Below, piece by piece: positions 1 through 9,665 of a DNA stretch of 64,000 nt. This stretch comes from Paralichthys olivaceus (Eukaryota; Chordata; Actinopteri; Pleuronectiformes; Paralichthyidae), in the NCBI RefSeq assembly GCF_024713975.1, contig NC_091102.1, positions 18,253,501 to 18,317,500 on the forward strand. Reading direction: 5' to 3'. A model generated the notes under the pieces. That model did no database searches and had not been told where the DNA came from. It saw nothing but the letters and a program-made list of their open reading frames with translations. How positions within the stretch are numbered: the stretch's first letter is position 1; each line of letters opens with the position of its first letter. A program made the position numbers and the translations under genes.

Positions 1-404
1 CACACTAAATGAAAAATTTAGTAATCAACTAAAACCGAATTCTGTGGAAGTCATGGGGGAGAGGGGGACTGGCTGAATGTCACCAGCGTATTTACTGCAG
101 CCAGACAAGTGGAGGTGAATCTCCCAACAGGCTCCTGCAGAGAGGCCGGCTTTGAGAAGGTCATCACACTGACCTGGAGAAAAAAAAACTCTTCCCTTAT
201 CATAGCATCCCACCTTAAAGACTGCAATTCTTTACATATTCAAAACAGTTCTTCTTGTTTATCTTAACTCCAACTGGTAAGATATGCAACAATAAGAGCA
301 AAAAGAGGAAGCACAATTCTCCCATTACTGCCTCCACACACATGTATGCTTTCTCAAAAGAAGAAATGGCAAATATGTAACATCTGTCTCAAGTTGGGTT
401 CATG
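1..404. other. Unassigned flank
   Basis: No gene can be supported here. On the minus strand a pyrimidine run ending in CTCCAG (around 173-190) is followed by an open stretch, which could be a terminal exon of an unrelated gene to the left. I recognise no domain in it, so it is left unassigned. Confidence 0.4.
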
Positions 405-443
405 TAGAGCTGGGGGATATGGAAAAAAATTTGGTTAATATCA

Positions 444-466
444 ATATATATATATATATATATATC
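444..466. repeat. (AT)n microsatellite
   Basis: An uninterrupted AT dinucleotide run inside the hAT-like element at 405-1117. Confidence 0.9.
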
Positions 467-739
467 GAGATTTAAATCAAATAACCCGAAAATAAATGTT
501 TTGCACATTTGTGTTAATGTACAATGTTCTTCTTATGTATTTATGTATTTTCTTATGCAAAAAACTGATGTTACTTGTTCGTACAATCATCCTGAGCCAA
601 TGCACTTTACTTGTAACATTTCATACAAACCACTACAGTGAAAAGGTTTATAACATGTACATACTCAGCATTTGTTTTATTTTATTTTAATAACATTTTT
701 CCATTGCCTTTTTCTATTTCTTTATTCTGGGGTCTACCT

Positions 740-815
740 CATTGTGACCTGCTGCTGTAAAATCCGATTTTCCCCGGTGTGTGGCTTAATAAAGTTTTTA
801 TCTTATCCTATCTTA
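740..815 (+). mobile_element. LINE-like 3' tail fragment
   Basis: The segment ends with a TTCCCC...GTGTGGCTTAATAAAG block followed by TCTTATCCTATCTTA. This layout is typical of the 3' ends of fish L2/CR1-type non-LTR retrotransposons, from family knowledge. The same layout appears at 8060-8127 and 10050-10119. It is only a 3' fragment, with no coding sequence left. Confidence 0.5.
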
Positions 816-991
816 AATCAGCGCCACTGCTCTGAGGTGCATTACTCCCCTGGTCAACAAGTGACTCCGCTCCTCTGATGCTTTGTAATCATCACCCTTA
901 GAACTGATCTTTATAAAAACCTGCTGAATTCATATTTATGTTCCTGGATAAACGGGGCAAGTTAAAACACTGCGAACTTCTGTCTGTGGAA

Positions 992-1016
992 GTGTGTGTG
1001 TGTGTGTGTGTGTGTG
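992..1016. repeat. (GT)n microsatellite
   Basis: A GT dinucleotide run inside the hAT-like element. Confidence 0.9.
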
Positions 1017-1458
1017 TCTGCTCATCTCTATCAATGTTATAACAACATGTCTAAAATTTCTATCGAGGAAAAGTTATACCGCGATAATTATCGATATTGT
1101 TTTATCACCCAGCCCTATGTTCAAGTCTCAAAGTTGTTGATTCAGATGCCCCAGAGAGCGAGGCCCCAACTTCAACTCTTTTGTGTATTACACCAGTGGC
1201 AAGACATAATGACACAATGTGATTTAGGAATGGATGCTTTAGGCTTAACTATCCAATTGGATGTAACACCTACATGCAACATAGAGTGACTGCAATTCTA
1301 GCCATTCATGGAGGTGCTGTTAGAATGGGTGACACAGGGTGAGGGAGATATAAGGAGAATGCCGTGAGACGTCTTCAGACTTGAGGGTGACAATTGCTCA
1401 TGTTACTCTGGTAGCTGGTATATTGCTCCACCTTCTGGTCTCCTTGATGCATCAAGTC

Positions 1459-1467
1459 TATATTTAA
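1459..1467 (+). promoter_or_regulatory. Candidate TATA-like box of OR gene 1 (copy at 3286)
   Basis: TATATTTAA lies 187 bp before the chosen ATG at 1646, and the same site is kept in the second copy at 3286-3294. Whether transcription starts just downstream is inferred from spacing alone. OR genes often have a non-coding first exon, which I cannot place here. Confidence 0.25.
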
Positions 1468-1645
1468 CTCTTCTGCGTATCAGCTGCCGCCCAAGTTCTC
1501 ACCAGCTTCCAGAAAACTTCCATAGCAGTGCACTGCACTTCAAACAAAATTAAACAAAAAACAGTGAGATGAGGGGACGGTACCTGTGTTAATTATGGAG
1601 GGATACTACCCAAGGAAAAAAAGGAATATTGTACTTCTACTCACA

Positions 1646-2563
1646 ATGGATAACGTCTCTGTGATTAAAATATTTTACCTTTCAGGTTTAACTGAATCAG
1701 TAAACTACAGGTTTATTCTCTTCTCACTCACTTTATTGTGTTACTGTGTCATTTTGCTGGCAAATCTTTCTGTTATTGTGACCATCATCTTGGATAAGAA
1801 CCTCCATGAACCAATGTATATTCTGCTGTGTGTATTTTGCATGAATTCACTTTATGGAACAACAGGTTTCTTCCCCAAATTTCTGTGGGATCTGCTCTCT
1901 CCTGTTCATGTCATCTCTTATTCTGGATGTCTCATTCAGGTTCAGGTACTGTACTCATTTGCAGGCGGTGATCTCTCCATTCTTGCAGTGATGGCATATG
2001 ACAGATATGTGGCTATATGTCGACCATTGGAATACCACAATATTATGTCCAAAAAAAATATCCTAAAGTTAGTGTGTTTCTTCTGGTCCACACCTTTCTG
2101 CCTCATGGCCATAAATGTTTCTCTAACATCCAGACTGAAGTTATGCAGCCCGTATATTGCCAGACTCTTCTGTGTGAATTGGATCATTGTTACACTTGCT
2201 TGTTTCCCAGCTGAAACTATTATTAACAATGTAGTTGCTTATATTACAATATTAATTTATGTATCTCTTGGTGTATTTATAGTTTGGTCCTACATATATG
2301 TCATTAGAACATGTGTAAATTCTATAGAAAACAGGGCAAAGTTCATGCAAACATGTGTGCCACATTTACTCTCCTTGATCACTTTTCTTTTAACTTTATT
2401 TTTTGACTTTATTAATTTGCGATTTGGTTCAAAATATTTACCTCAGCACCTTCAAAACTTTGCTGAAATAGAATTTCTTGTCATACCTCCCGTTATGAAT
2501 CCTCTCATTTATGGTTTCAAACTGACCGAAATTCGGAAGCGATTACTTGTTTTTACCAGCTGA
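1646..2563 (+). CDS. Olfactory receptor, gene 1 of cluster (intact)
   Basis: A seven-transmembrane odorant receptor of 305 residues, normal for the family, in one exon. Visible marks are an N-terminal glycosylation sequon (N3-V-S), LHEPMY in intracellular loop 1 (53-58), MAYDRYVAICRPLEY after TM3 (116-130), extracellular cysteines 95, 167, 176 and 186, TCVPHL entering TM6 (236-241) and PPVMNPLIYG in TM7 (281-290). ORs of this class act in cilia of olfactory neurons and signal through Golf and adenylyl cyclase; the ligand is unknown. The start at 1646 aligns with genes 3 and 4 and has a strong context (A at -3, G at +4). An in-frame ATG at 1595 would add 17 residues. The frame also opens at 1586, but that codon is GTG here (ATG in gene 2), so it is not used as a start. 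It differs from gene 2 at 18 residues. Confidence 0.95.
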   Translation: MDNVSVIKIFYLSGLTESVNYRFILFSLTLLCYCVILLANLSVIVTIILDKNLHEPMYILLCVFCMNSLYGTTGFFPKFLWDLLSPVHVISYSGCLIQVQVLYSFAGGDLSILAVMAYDRYVAICRPLEYHNIMSKKNILKLVCFFWSTPFCLMAINVSLTSRLKLCSPYIARLFCVNWIIVTLACFPAETIINNVVAYITILIYVSLGVFIVWSYIYVIRTCVNSIENRAKFMQTCVPHLLSLITFLLTLFFDFINLRFGSKYLPQHLQNFAEIEFLVIPPVMNPLIYGFKLTEIRKRLLVFTS

Positions 2564-2972
2564 TGGCTGTTATTTTGAAGTTAGTAACTTGTCATATCCT
2601 CTGACTAACAAACTGAAGTTTTGCTGTTGCATCAAATATACATATGATAAGATTTGAATGTCTTTTTAGAAGAAAGTTTACATTCCATTGGATTAAAAAT
2701 TGTATGTACAGAATGTCTGCTGATTAACCGTGTGTTTTATATAGTACTACTTTAAAAGATGATAGAAACTTTCTAAAAGATTATTCTGCATTGTAACATT
2801 TTCATTTTGGATTTACATGATTTCCATTCATTCGATGGTTCTAGTCAACTACGCAGTTATTCACTTTGTTTGGAAACTTGTCAAAAACAAATACTTTGCT
2901 GTACATATTAATATGTATGAATGTATTTAGGACATAAATTGCTTGCATGGCGTGTCTTTCCTGACTTCTAAA

Positions 2973-4799
2973 ATGCCCCAGAGAGCGAGGCCCCAACTTC
3001 AACTCTTTTGTGTATTACACCAGTGGCAAGACATAATGACACAATGTGATTTAGGAATGGATGCTTTAGGCTTAACTATCCAATTGGATGTAACACCTAC
3101 ATGCAACATAGAGTGACTGCAATTCTAGCCATTCATGGAGGTGCTGTTAGAATGGGTGACACAGGGTGAGGGAGATATAAGGGGAATGCCGTGAGACGTC
3201 TTCAGACTTGAGGGTGACAATTGCTCATGTTACTCTGGTAGCTGGTATATTGCTCCACCTTCTGGTCTCCTTGATGCATCAAGTCTATATTTAACTCTTC
3301 TGCGTATCAGCTGCCGCCCAAGTTCTCACCAGCTTCCAGAAAACTTCCATAGCAGTGCACTGCACTTCAAACAAAATTAAACAAAAAACAGTGAGATGAG
3401 GGGACGGTACCTATGTTAATTATGGAGGGATACTACCCAAGGAAAAAAAGGAATATTGTACTTCTACTCACAATGGATAACGTCTCTGTGATAAAAATAT
3501 TTTACCTTTCAGGTTTAACTGAATCAGTAAACTACAGGTTTATTCTCTTCTTTCTCAGTTTGTTGTGTTACTGTGTCATTTTGCTGGTAAATATAACTCT
3601 TATTGTGACCATCATCTTGGATAAAAACCTCCATGAACCAATGTATATTCTGCTGTGTGTATTTTGCATGAATTCACTTTATGGAACAACAGGTTTCTTC
3701 CCCAAATTTCTGTGGGATCTGCTCTCTCCTGTTCATGTCATCTCTTATTCTGGATGTCTCATTCAGGTTCAGGTACTGTACTCATTTGCAGGCGGTGATC
3801 TCTCCATTCTTGCAGTGATGGCATATGACAGATATGTGGCTATATGTCGACCATTGGAATACCACAATATTATGTCCCAAAGAAATATCCTAAAGTTAGT
3901 GTGTTTCTTCTGGTCCACACCTTTCTGCCTCATGGCCATAAATGTTTCTCTAACATCCAGACTGAAGTTATGCAGCCCGTATATTGCCAGACTCTTCTGT
4001 GTGAATTGGATTATTGTTAGACTTTCTTGTTTCCCAGCTGAAACCATTGTTAACAACATAAGTACATATATTACAATGTTAGTTTATGTATCTCTTGGTG
4101 TATTTATAGTTTGGTCCTACATATATCTCATTAGAACATGTGTAAATTCTATAGAAAACAGGGCAAAGTTCATGCAAACATGTGTGCCACATTTACTCTC
4201 CTTGATCACTTTTCTTTTAACTATATTTTTTGACTTTATTAATTTGCGATTTGGTTCAAAATATTTACCTCAGCACCTTCAAAACTTTGCTGAAATAGAA
4301 TTTCTTGTCATACCTCCCGTTATGAATCCTCTCATTTATGGTTTCAAACTGACCGAAATTCGGAAGCGATTACTTGTTTTTACCAGCTGATGGCTGTTAT
4401 TTTGAAGTTAGTAACCTGTCATATCCTCTGACTAACAAACTGAAGTTTTGCTGTTGCATCAAATATACATGTGATAAGATTTGAATGTCTTTTTAGAAGA
4501 AAGTTTACATTCCATTGGATTAAAAATTGTATGTACAGAATGTCTGCTGATTAACCGTGTGTTTTATATAGTACTACTTTAAAAGATGATAGAAACTTTC
4601 TAAAAGATTATTCTGCATTGTAACATTTTCATTTTGGATTTCCATGATTTCCATTCATTCGATGGTTCTAGTCAACTACGCAGTTATTCACTTTGTTTGG
4701 AAACTTGTCAAAAACAAATACTTTGCTGTACATATTAATATATATGAATGTATTTAGGACATAAATTGCTTGCATGGCGTGTCTTTCCTGATATCTAAA
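2973..4799 (+). repeat. OR tandem duplication unit A, copy 2
   Basis: Second copy of the 1,827-bp unit. Homology ends near TATCTAAAACAAAATGC at about 4790-4806, where unique sequence resumes. Flanks are nearly identical to copy 1, while the coding part carries clustered differences in TM1 and TM5. Confidence 0.93.
3473..4390 (+). CDS. Olfactory receptor, gene 2 of cluster (intact)
   Basis: A 305-residue, single-exon seven-transmembrane odorant receptor and the tandem twin of gene 1. It keeps the N3 sequon, LHEPMY, MAYDRYVAICRP, the extracellular cysteines, TCVPHL and PPVMNPLIYG, so it looks functional. Against gene 1 it differs at residues 27, 29, 39, 41, 42 and 43 (TM1), 136 and 137 (loop 2), 183, 185, 193, 196, 197, 198, 202 and 204 (loop 2 end and TM5), 219 and 251. 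Other residues are identical. In-frame ATGs at 3413 and 3422 would add 20 or 17 residues. I chose 3473 because it matches the starts of genes 3 and 4. AATAAA motifs at 4909-4918 are possible poly(A) signals. Confidence 0.95.
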   Translation: MDNVSVIKIFYLSGLTESVNYRFILFFLSLLCYCVILLVNITLIVTIILDKNLHEPMYILLCVFCMNSLYGTTGFFPKFLWDLLSPVHVISYSGCLIQVQVLYSFAGGDLSILAVMAYDRYVAICRPLEYHNIMSQRNILKLVCFFWSTPFCLMAINVSLTSRLKLCSPYIARLFCVNWIIVRLSCFPAETIVNNISTYITMLVYVSLGVFIVWSYIYLIRTCVNSIENRAKFMQTCVPHLLSLITFLLTIFFDFINLRFGSKYLPQHLQNFAEIEFLVIPPVMNPLIYGFKLTEIRKRLLVFTS

Positions 4800-5977
4800 A
4801 CAAAATGCTAAAAGTTACATCTTCTGTTACTTAAGAGAGACCCAGATGTTCCCTGAACTGATTAAGAGATCTTTAATGACTTTACAGTAGAAGCTGAAAC
4901 TATAGCAAAATAAATAAAATGTATTTCAGTAGTTTTAGTATTAGTCTGTTATTTGCATTTTAACATTTAAAAGAATAAATATTGCACTGACTCTATTTAC
5001 AATCTGTCTGAGCATCTTCATTGTCTGGAGTTGTGTTTTACACAATTCTCATAATTTTATGATTTCTCTGACACAATCAACAGTAAAAAAAAAAAAAAGG
5101 ATCTCAGGATTTGTTGAGATTTTAACAGTGTGCATATTGTCTAATCTGAAGTAATCTGCTAAATGTAACATTGTAATGTTTTTAAGAGAAAAGACATTTA
5201 TGGCGAAGATCAGTTACATTTCAGGGCATTAAAGCAAAAGCATGGAGCCATAAACATACAGCATATAAATCACTATTGAACATTGTCAATCAAATTCTTA
5301 CACCATATTATATTTGGGTTTTTAGCTATACGTAGTGCTTGATTACACCTGCCTGCTTTCACCTCTGCAAGCAATTGCTTTTGCATCCAAAGAGGTGTCA
5401 TGTGGAAGAACTGATGAATAGCAATCCATCTGTTGATGAATAGTGTTGAAGGTTCAATTATTGTAAAACCAATATCATTATTCAAGACATGGACATTGAT
5501 AACCAGGATGTAGCTGTCTACAAATGATGTACAATATATATCCTAAGGAAAAACGTACCATATGTTGTCATACACACAAAACAAAATTTCCTATACCACA
5601 AAATACAATTTCAGGTTTAAAATATAGTGTGTTCTGATGCAGATTGATTTTGTCTCTACCTTACTCAATTTGATTAATGACTGGTCTTTCCTTATATTTC
5701 AAAATATTTGTGATGCAAACTGATGGATCAATTAATCAGTTGATGTCCCCAGTGGACTTTTCAGTAATTGCAGTGCAAAAGTAATTCTAATGTATCCATG
5801 GAACAGATTACTTAATGACCCTTTGGAAATTTGACATGGGCTGCCATAGATAGGTATTCACCTATCTTTCAAGCCAGCCAGTCAAAAATTCCTCACGACC
5901 TTGACTGTTGATTACTTAAATCTTATCAGTTCATCCATGAAGTTTGTGAGAGCTCTGAGCATTTTCTAAAAAAGGTG
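4800..5977. other. Intergenic stretch between OR genes and a SINE
   Basis: AT-rich DNA. It holds AATAAA motifs near 4909-4918 and a short poly(A) run near 5085. I see no gene or recognisable repeat. Confidence 0.5.
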
Positions 5978-6142
5978 CCAAGCTTTTGTGCCTTTAGTGA
6001 TAGTACAGTGAAGGAGAGACAGGAAGCAGGGGGCAGAGAGAGGGGAATGACACGCAGTAAAAAACCGGGGCCCGCTGCAGCGAGGACTGTAGCCTCTACA
6101 CATGGAGTGCCGGCACAACCCACTACACTACCAGGCACCCCT
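5978..6142 (-). mobile_element. tRNA-type SINE, minus strand
   Basis: On the minus strand the element opens with GGGGTGCCTGGTAGTGTAGT, a tRNA-like A-box region. It continues through a GCTACAGTCCTCGCTGCAGC block and a pyrimidine-rich CATTCCCCTCTCTCTGCCCC body, and ends near CTAAAGGCACAAAAGC. This order matches a SINE type I know to be common in spiny-rayed fish. The B box is decayed. Short open frames over it are artefacts. Confidence 0.7.
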
Positions 6143-7279
6143 GAATGTCTTTAAAACACTGCTGAGCCATCACCATCGAACTCTGGACACATAGCCAACA
6201 TACAGTAGCCATCTTGGATAATGTTTCAGAGTGTAATTATGCTCCTTCTAGGGGATTCAAAAGAGCGAGGGCTCGAGCATCCCCGAAAACCTTACCGTAT
6301 GCATAACAAGACTGGATGTCCAGATGTTCTAAAGGTTTAGGCTGATTAATCTGTGATTAACCAGGAGCCTCCTTTTTATTTAGTACTACTGTAAAATGAT
6401 ATTGATCATAACACTTATATATGAATATTGTAGTAACATTACAGTGATTCATTATTTAGAAATTAACTCAGGAAATTTGTTAATTGACTTTGGTGTACAT
6501 ATGAGTTCTTAAGAATGCTTATTGTCTTTACAATTTGGGTTTGGTATTGGGTAACAGGTATATAATCTGTTACCTTTGCTACTGAGGTGCTGTGCATGCA
6601 CAAATAGCAAAACACTTGACTTGTAAAAGTAGACAGAACTAATGAATTAATGCTCAACCTGTTGAACTAACATTTCACCTAGTAAACCTTTTCTGCTGTC
6701 ACCTGGGAAAGAAGCATGATTGAAACAGTGGCTGCAACAACAGGCAGCCATTTTAAGGATGTCATGATCGAGTGTTGTTAATGGTGAGGTTTTATTTTGT
6801 AGTTGTTTGTGTTTTCACTGAAATGTGACACTGTTTAGAAAGCTCACTGCAGATCTCTCGAAGTGTTGTGGTTCATCAGATGCATTGCACATGATGCAGC
6901 AGTCAAAGGCCTCTGCCATTTACAATGCAGGGATATGACTCCCATATCTGTGTGTCATTTAGCAACCGGTGCTGTAACATGAGGACATCTGCTTGACCAC
7001 ACTCTCTACTGCATTTGTATCGAATTGCTTAAGCCAAAATATCATGGAATTGTGAGGGACAACAGAATTAGATCCATTGCTGTATTCCTGGATATTTTGT
7101 TTGATAAAATCATTGTCGGTGCAACGATGTGCAAAATACATGTCGATTTATATTGTGTTATAATTGCCAGATAAACTTTGAGATGGAATTTAGAATTTGA
7201 TATATACTGCGTTTAAATCTGCAGTTAGGAGGTTATGTTGTCATTTGCAATGTTTTTTTGGTTTGCTTTTGTGTTTCTA
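6143..7279. other. Intergenic stretch, no gene seen
   Basis: AT-rich DNA without a supported ORF. Nothing recognisable beyond low-complexity patches. Confidence 0.45.
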
Positions 7280-7400
7280 TGCAGGATTAGGCAAAAAATA
7301 CAAGGTCGAATCACAGATTACATTAACAGGCAGATCCAGGATTTTTTTTTTCACTTTTTAATGTTTAATTCGATGTCGCAATAGGGGGGGGGCAGACAGT
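7280..7400 (+). repeat. Old dispersed fish repeat, fragment (family X)
   Basis: The fragment has a GGATTAGGCAAAAAATAC block, then GCAGATCCAGGATTTTTTTT and TTCGATGTCGCAATAGG. I recall this order from the internal part of a repeat found in many fish introns. Other parts of the same family lie at 27285-27400 and around 56150-56800. The class is uncertain. Confidence 0.5.
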
Positions 7401-7673
7401 CACAGCAGGGGACCTCTGGGCTCTTGGGAGGGTGGAGGAATGCTTTACCTGTGAAGAAATAAGACAATGCCGAGGCCCGTAACAGAGTGTTGTCATGTGT
7501 TTCATGTTAGAGGGTTACTGTAAGTACAGTCAAGCATGAAAATATGCTAGGACACTATTCTGTGTCTCAGAATTTTTTATTTTTGTTGGTCTTTCATAGC
7601 CTCTTAAACAGGAGTGGAGCATAGTGGCTTGATTAATTAAAGTTATGCCATCCCTAATCCAAAAAAATCCGAT

Positions 7674-8127
7674 GGGCATTTTTGGACATTTCCACACCTC
7701 ATACTTCAGCAAACCTGTCCGATCGTTAATCCAATCAACTTCCTGCAGCAGTAAGACTAAACAACCAGCTCTGCTCCCAGTCAAAACTACATGCACCACC
7801 ATTATGAACTGTACTTTAACATGTTTTAGTCTCAACTGTGCAATAATCTCTGTTCTATCTTCATCTGTCTGTGCAATATAAACGATTCATGTGAAATTCG
7901 TTCACTGTAAATATCCTCACACTATATTTCTTCCTGTCTTTACACTGTATATATACTTGTTTAATTACATTCACATGTTTCTATATTTCTTTTTTTTTTT
8001 TTGATCTTCCTTACACTAAAGTATTGCATGTTTCTTATTACTCGCTGATGTTTTTTGACTCTTGTTGCCATAATACTGAAAATTCCCCCTTTGTGGGTCA
8101 ATAAAAGACTTCTTATCTTATCTTATA
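7674..8127 (+). mobile_element. LINE-like (L2/CR1-type) 3' untranslated tail
   Basis: AT-rich DNA with CTGTGCAATA blocks, TTACACTGTATATATACTTG, then an AAAATTCCCCCTTTGTGGGT block, AATAAAAGACT and terminal TCTTATCTTATCTTA. That end structure is typical of fish L2/CR1-like LINE 3' tails. There is no reverse transcriptase here. It was duplicated with the OR gene and recurs at 9666-10119, and a piece is fused to the pseudogene at 11546-11621. Confidence 0.55.
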
Positions 8128-8366
8128 TTCAAAGTTTGTCATTCTTATCTCAAATTATTGACAATGTTAAACTGTGGTTTATATAGCAGGTCTCTAGCAT
8201 ACTATAGAAAATTTGTGTTTTTAGAATTAAACAGGAAGTACTCTTAACTGATAAGTCTTTGGCTTTGTTGATTACAAGTTAATCACACAATTGTATATTG
8301 ACTTTTTTTCTGAACGTCAATTGGCTGGTTACAAATCCCACCTCCCTCCCTGCTGTAGTCCAAGAT

Positions 8367-8375
8367 ATTATAAGC
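8367..8375 (+). promoter_or_regulatory. Candidate TATA-like box of OR gene 3 (copy at 10359)
   Basis: TATTATAAG lies 80 bp before the ATG at 8447, and the identical site precedes gene 4 at 10359. A start of transcription about 30 bp downstream would give a short leader without further ATGs. This rests on spacing and conservation between near-identical copies, so it is weak. Confidence 0.3.
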
Positions 8376-8446
8376 AGTGCGACCAGAGAGCAGACAGTGT
8401 CAGGGACTGAAGTACCTTTCACACAAGAAAAACAAGGTTTCAAAAT

Positions 8447-9379
8447 ATGATGGAAAATATTTCTGTAATAACATTGTTTTTTCTTTCAGGTTTAAATGAA
8501 ACAAAGAATCAAAGATTAATTATATTCTCTATCACTTTACTGTTTTATTGTGTAACTTTGCTGGTGAATATTTGTCTTATTGTGACCATCATCTTGGATA
8601 AAAATCTGCACGAGCCATTGTATATTCTGTTGTGTGCATTTTGCATGAATGGACTTTATGGGACAATCGGATTCTTCCCCAAATTTCTGTGGGATCTGCT
8701 CTCTCCTGTTCATGTCATCTCTTATTCTGGATGTCTTGTTCAGGCTTTAGTAATGTACTCTTACGCCTGCAGTGACCTCTCTTTTCTTGCAGTGATGGCA
8801 TATGACAGATATGTGGCTATATGTCGACCACTGCAGTATCACTCTGTCATGTCAAAGCAAAGACTCATAAAGTTAGTGTGTTTCTCCTGGTTCACACCTT
8901 TCTGCATTATAGGCTCAAATATTTGTCTGACATCCAGACTGAAGTTATGCAGCCCGTATATTGCCAGACTCTTCTGTGTGAATTGGATCATTGTTGCACT
9001 TGCTTGTTTCCCAGCTGAAACTATTATTAACAACATCGTTGCTTATATTACAATATTAATTTATGTATTTCATGGTGTATTTATAGTTTGGTCCTACATA
9101 TATCTCATTAGAACATGTTTTAACTCTATAGAAAACCAGGCAAAGTTCATGCAAACGTGTGTGCCACATTTACTCTCCTTGATGACTTTTATTTTTACTA
9201 TGCTTTTTGATATCATGAGTATACGATATGGTTCAAAGAAATTACCTCAATCTCTTGAAAACTTTATTGCAATGGAAATTGTTGTCATACCTCCCCTTTT
9301 GAATCCTCTCATTTATGGTTTCAAGTTGACCAAAATCCGAAATAGATTTCTGAGTCATATTACCTTCAGAATTAAATGA
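8447..9379 (+). CDS. Olfactory receptor, gene 3 of cluster (intact)
   Basis: A 310-residue odorant receptor encoded in one exon. It has two N-terminal sequons (N4-I-S and N17-E-T), LHEPLY in loop 1, MAYDRYVAICRPLQY after TM3 (117-131), extracellular cysteines at 96, 168, 177 and 187, TCVPHL at TM6 and PPLLNPLIYG in TM7. The start is the first of two adjacent ATGs (8447, 8450); the second has the better context. It is the same subfamily as genes 1 and 2 but diverged in TM1, TM3, TM4, TM6 and the C-terminus, while blocks around TM2-TM3 and from extracellular loop 2 into TM5 are nearly identical. Expected role: odorant-activated Golf signalling in olfactory neuron cilia, ligand unknown. Confidence 0.95.
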   Translation: MMENISVITLFFLSGLNETKNQRLIIFSITLLFYCVTLLVNICLIVTIILDKNLHEPLYILLCAFCMNGLYGTIGFFPKFLWDLLSPVHVISYSGCLVQALVMYSYACSDLSFLAVMAYDRYVAICRPLQYHSVMSKQRLIKLVCFSWFTPFCIIGSNICLTSRLKLCSPYIARLFCVNWIIVALACFPAETIINNIVAYITILIYVFHGVFIVWSYIYLIRTCFNSIENQAKFMQTCVPHLLSLMTFIFTMLFDIMSIRYGSKKLPQSLENFIAMEIVVIPPLLNPLIYGFKLTKIRNRFLSHITFRIK

Positions 9380-9553
9380 AATACAAGAGTCTAACAAAAA
9401 GCTTACATTTGATGTCAAATCAGCAGTTTCTATTGCATTTTTATTCTGTATCCATAAGAATGAAGGTATTTTGTGTTATTTTTGTGTATAAACTCTGGTA
9501 CTGTGAAATAATTTAGCATATTTCCAATATTGTCATTCATTGTAAAAATTATG

Positions 9554-9665
9554 GGCATTTAAAAATATATATATATCAATATTTGTATTGAACATATGGC
9601 ACAAAGTATACATATAAAAGACATTTTAACAGAGAGAATCATCGTTAAGGAACAATGCTAATTAT
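9554..9665. other. Single-copy spacer between unit B copies
   Basis: About 112 bp of AT-rich DNA, including a short AT run near 9565-9575, found only once. It is bounded on both sides by TTATGGGCATTT. Confidence 0.7.

Larger units (their letters stand above)
405..1117. mobile_element. hAT-like non-autonomous DNA element (degraded)
   Basis: The left end reads TAGAGCTGGGGGATA and the right end, reverse-complemented, reads TAGGGCTGGGTGATA, matching at 13 of 15 positions. The flanking 8-mers GGTTCATG (397-404) and TGTTCAAG (1118-1125) match at 6 of 8, which fits a decayed 8-bp target duplication as made by hAT elements. Inside are an AT repeat (about 444-466), a LINE-like 3' tail (755-815) and a GT repeat (992-1016). 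A related short copy lies at 51141-51349. It encodes no transposase. The superfamily is inferred from the ends and target size only. Confidence 0.65.
1146..2972 (+). repeat. OR tandem duplication unit A, copy 1
   Basis: This block and 2973-4799 are head-to-tail copies at a constant offset of 1,827 bp. I see no net insertion or deletion between landmark sites upstream, inside and downstream of the gene. The copies abut exactly, at about 2972/2973 (AAAATGCC). Each holds about 500 bp of 5' flank, one OR gene and about 410 bp of 3' flank. Confidence 0.93.
7674..9553 (+). repeat. OR tandem duplication unit B, copy 1
   Basis: This block matches 9666-11545 at a constant offset of 1,992 bp. Homology begins at ATGGGCATTTTTGG (7672) and ends at TAAAAATTATG (9553). 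About 112 bp between the copies is single-copy. TTATGGGCATTT sits at both edges of that spacer (9549 and 9663), a microhomology that may mark the recombination site. Confidence 0.92.

Noticed and set aside
25-213. Minus-strand 62-codon ORF with an acceptor-like left edge
   Set aside because: A TTTTTTCTCCAG-like acceptor exists, but no domain or partner exon is visible at the window edge.
1586-1645. Upstream extension of OR gene 1 starting at 1586
   Set aside because: The codon is GTG, not ATG, and the extension is absent from genes 3 and 4. The ATG at 1595 remains possible and is noted.
1942-2229. Antisense and other-frame ORFs over the four OR genes
   Set aside because: They mirror the conserved OR coding sequence and recur at equivalent places in each copy; no independent features.
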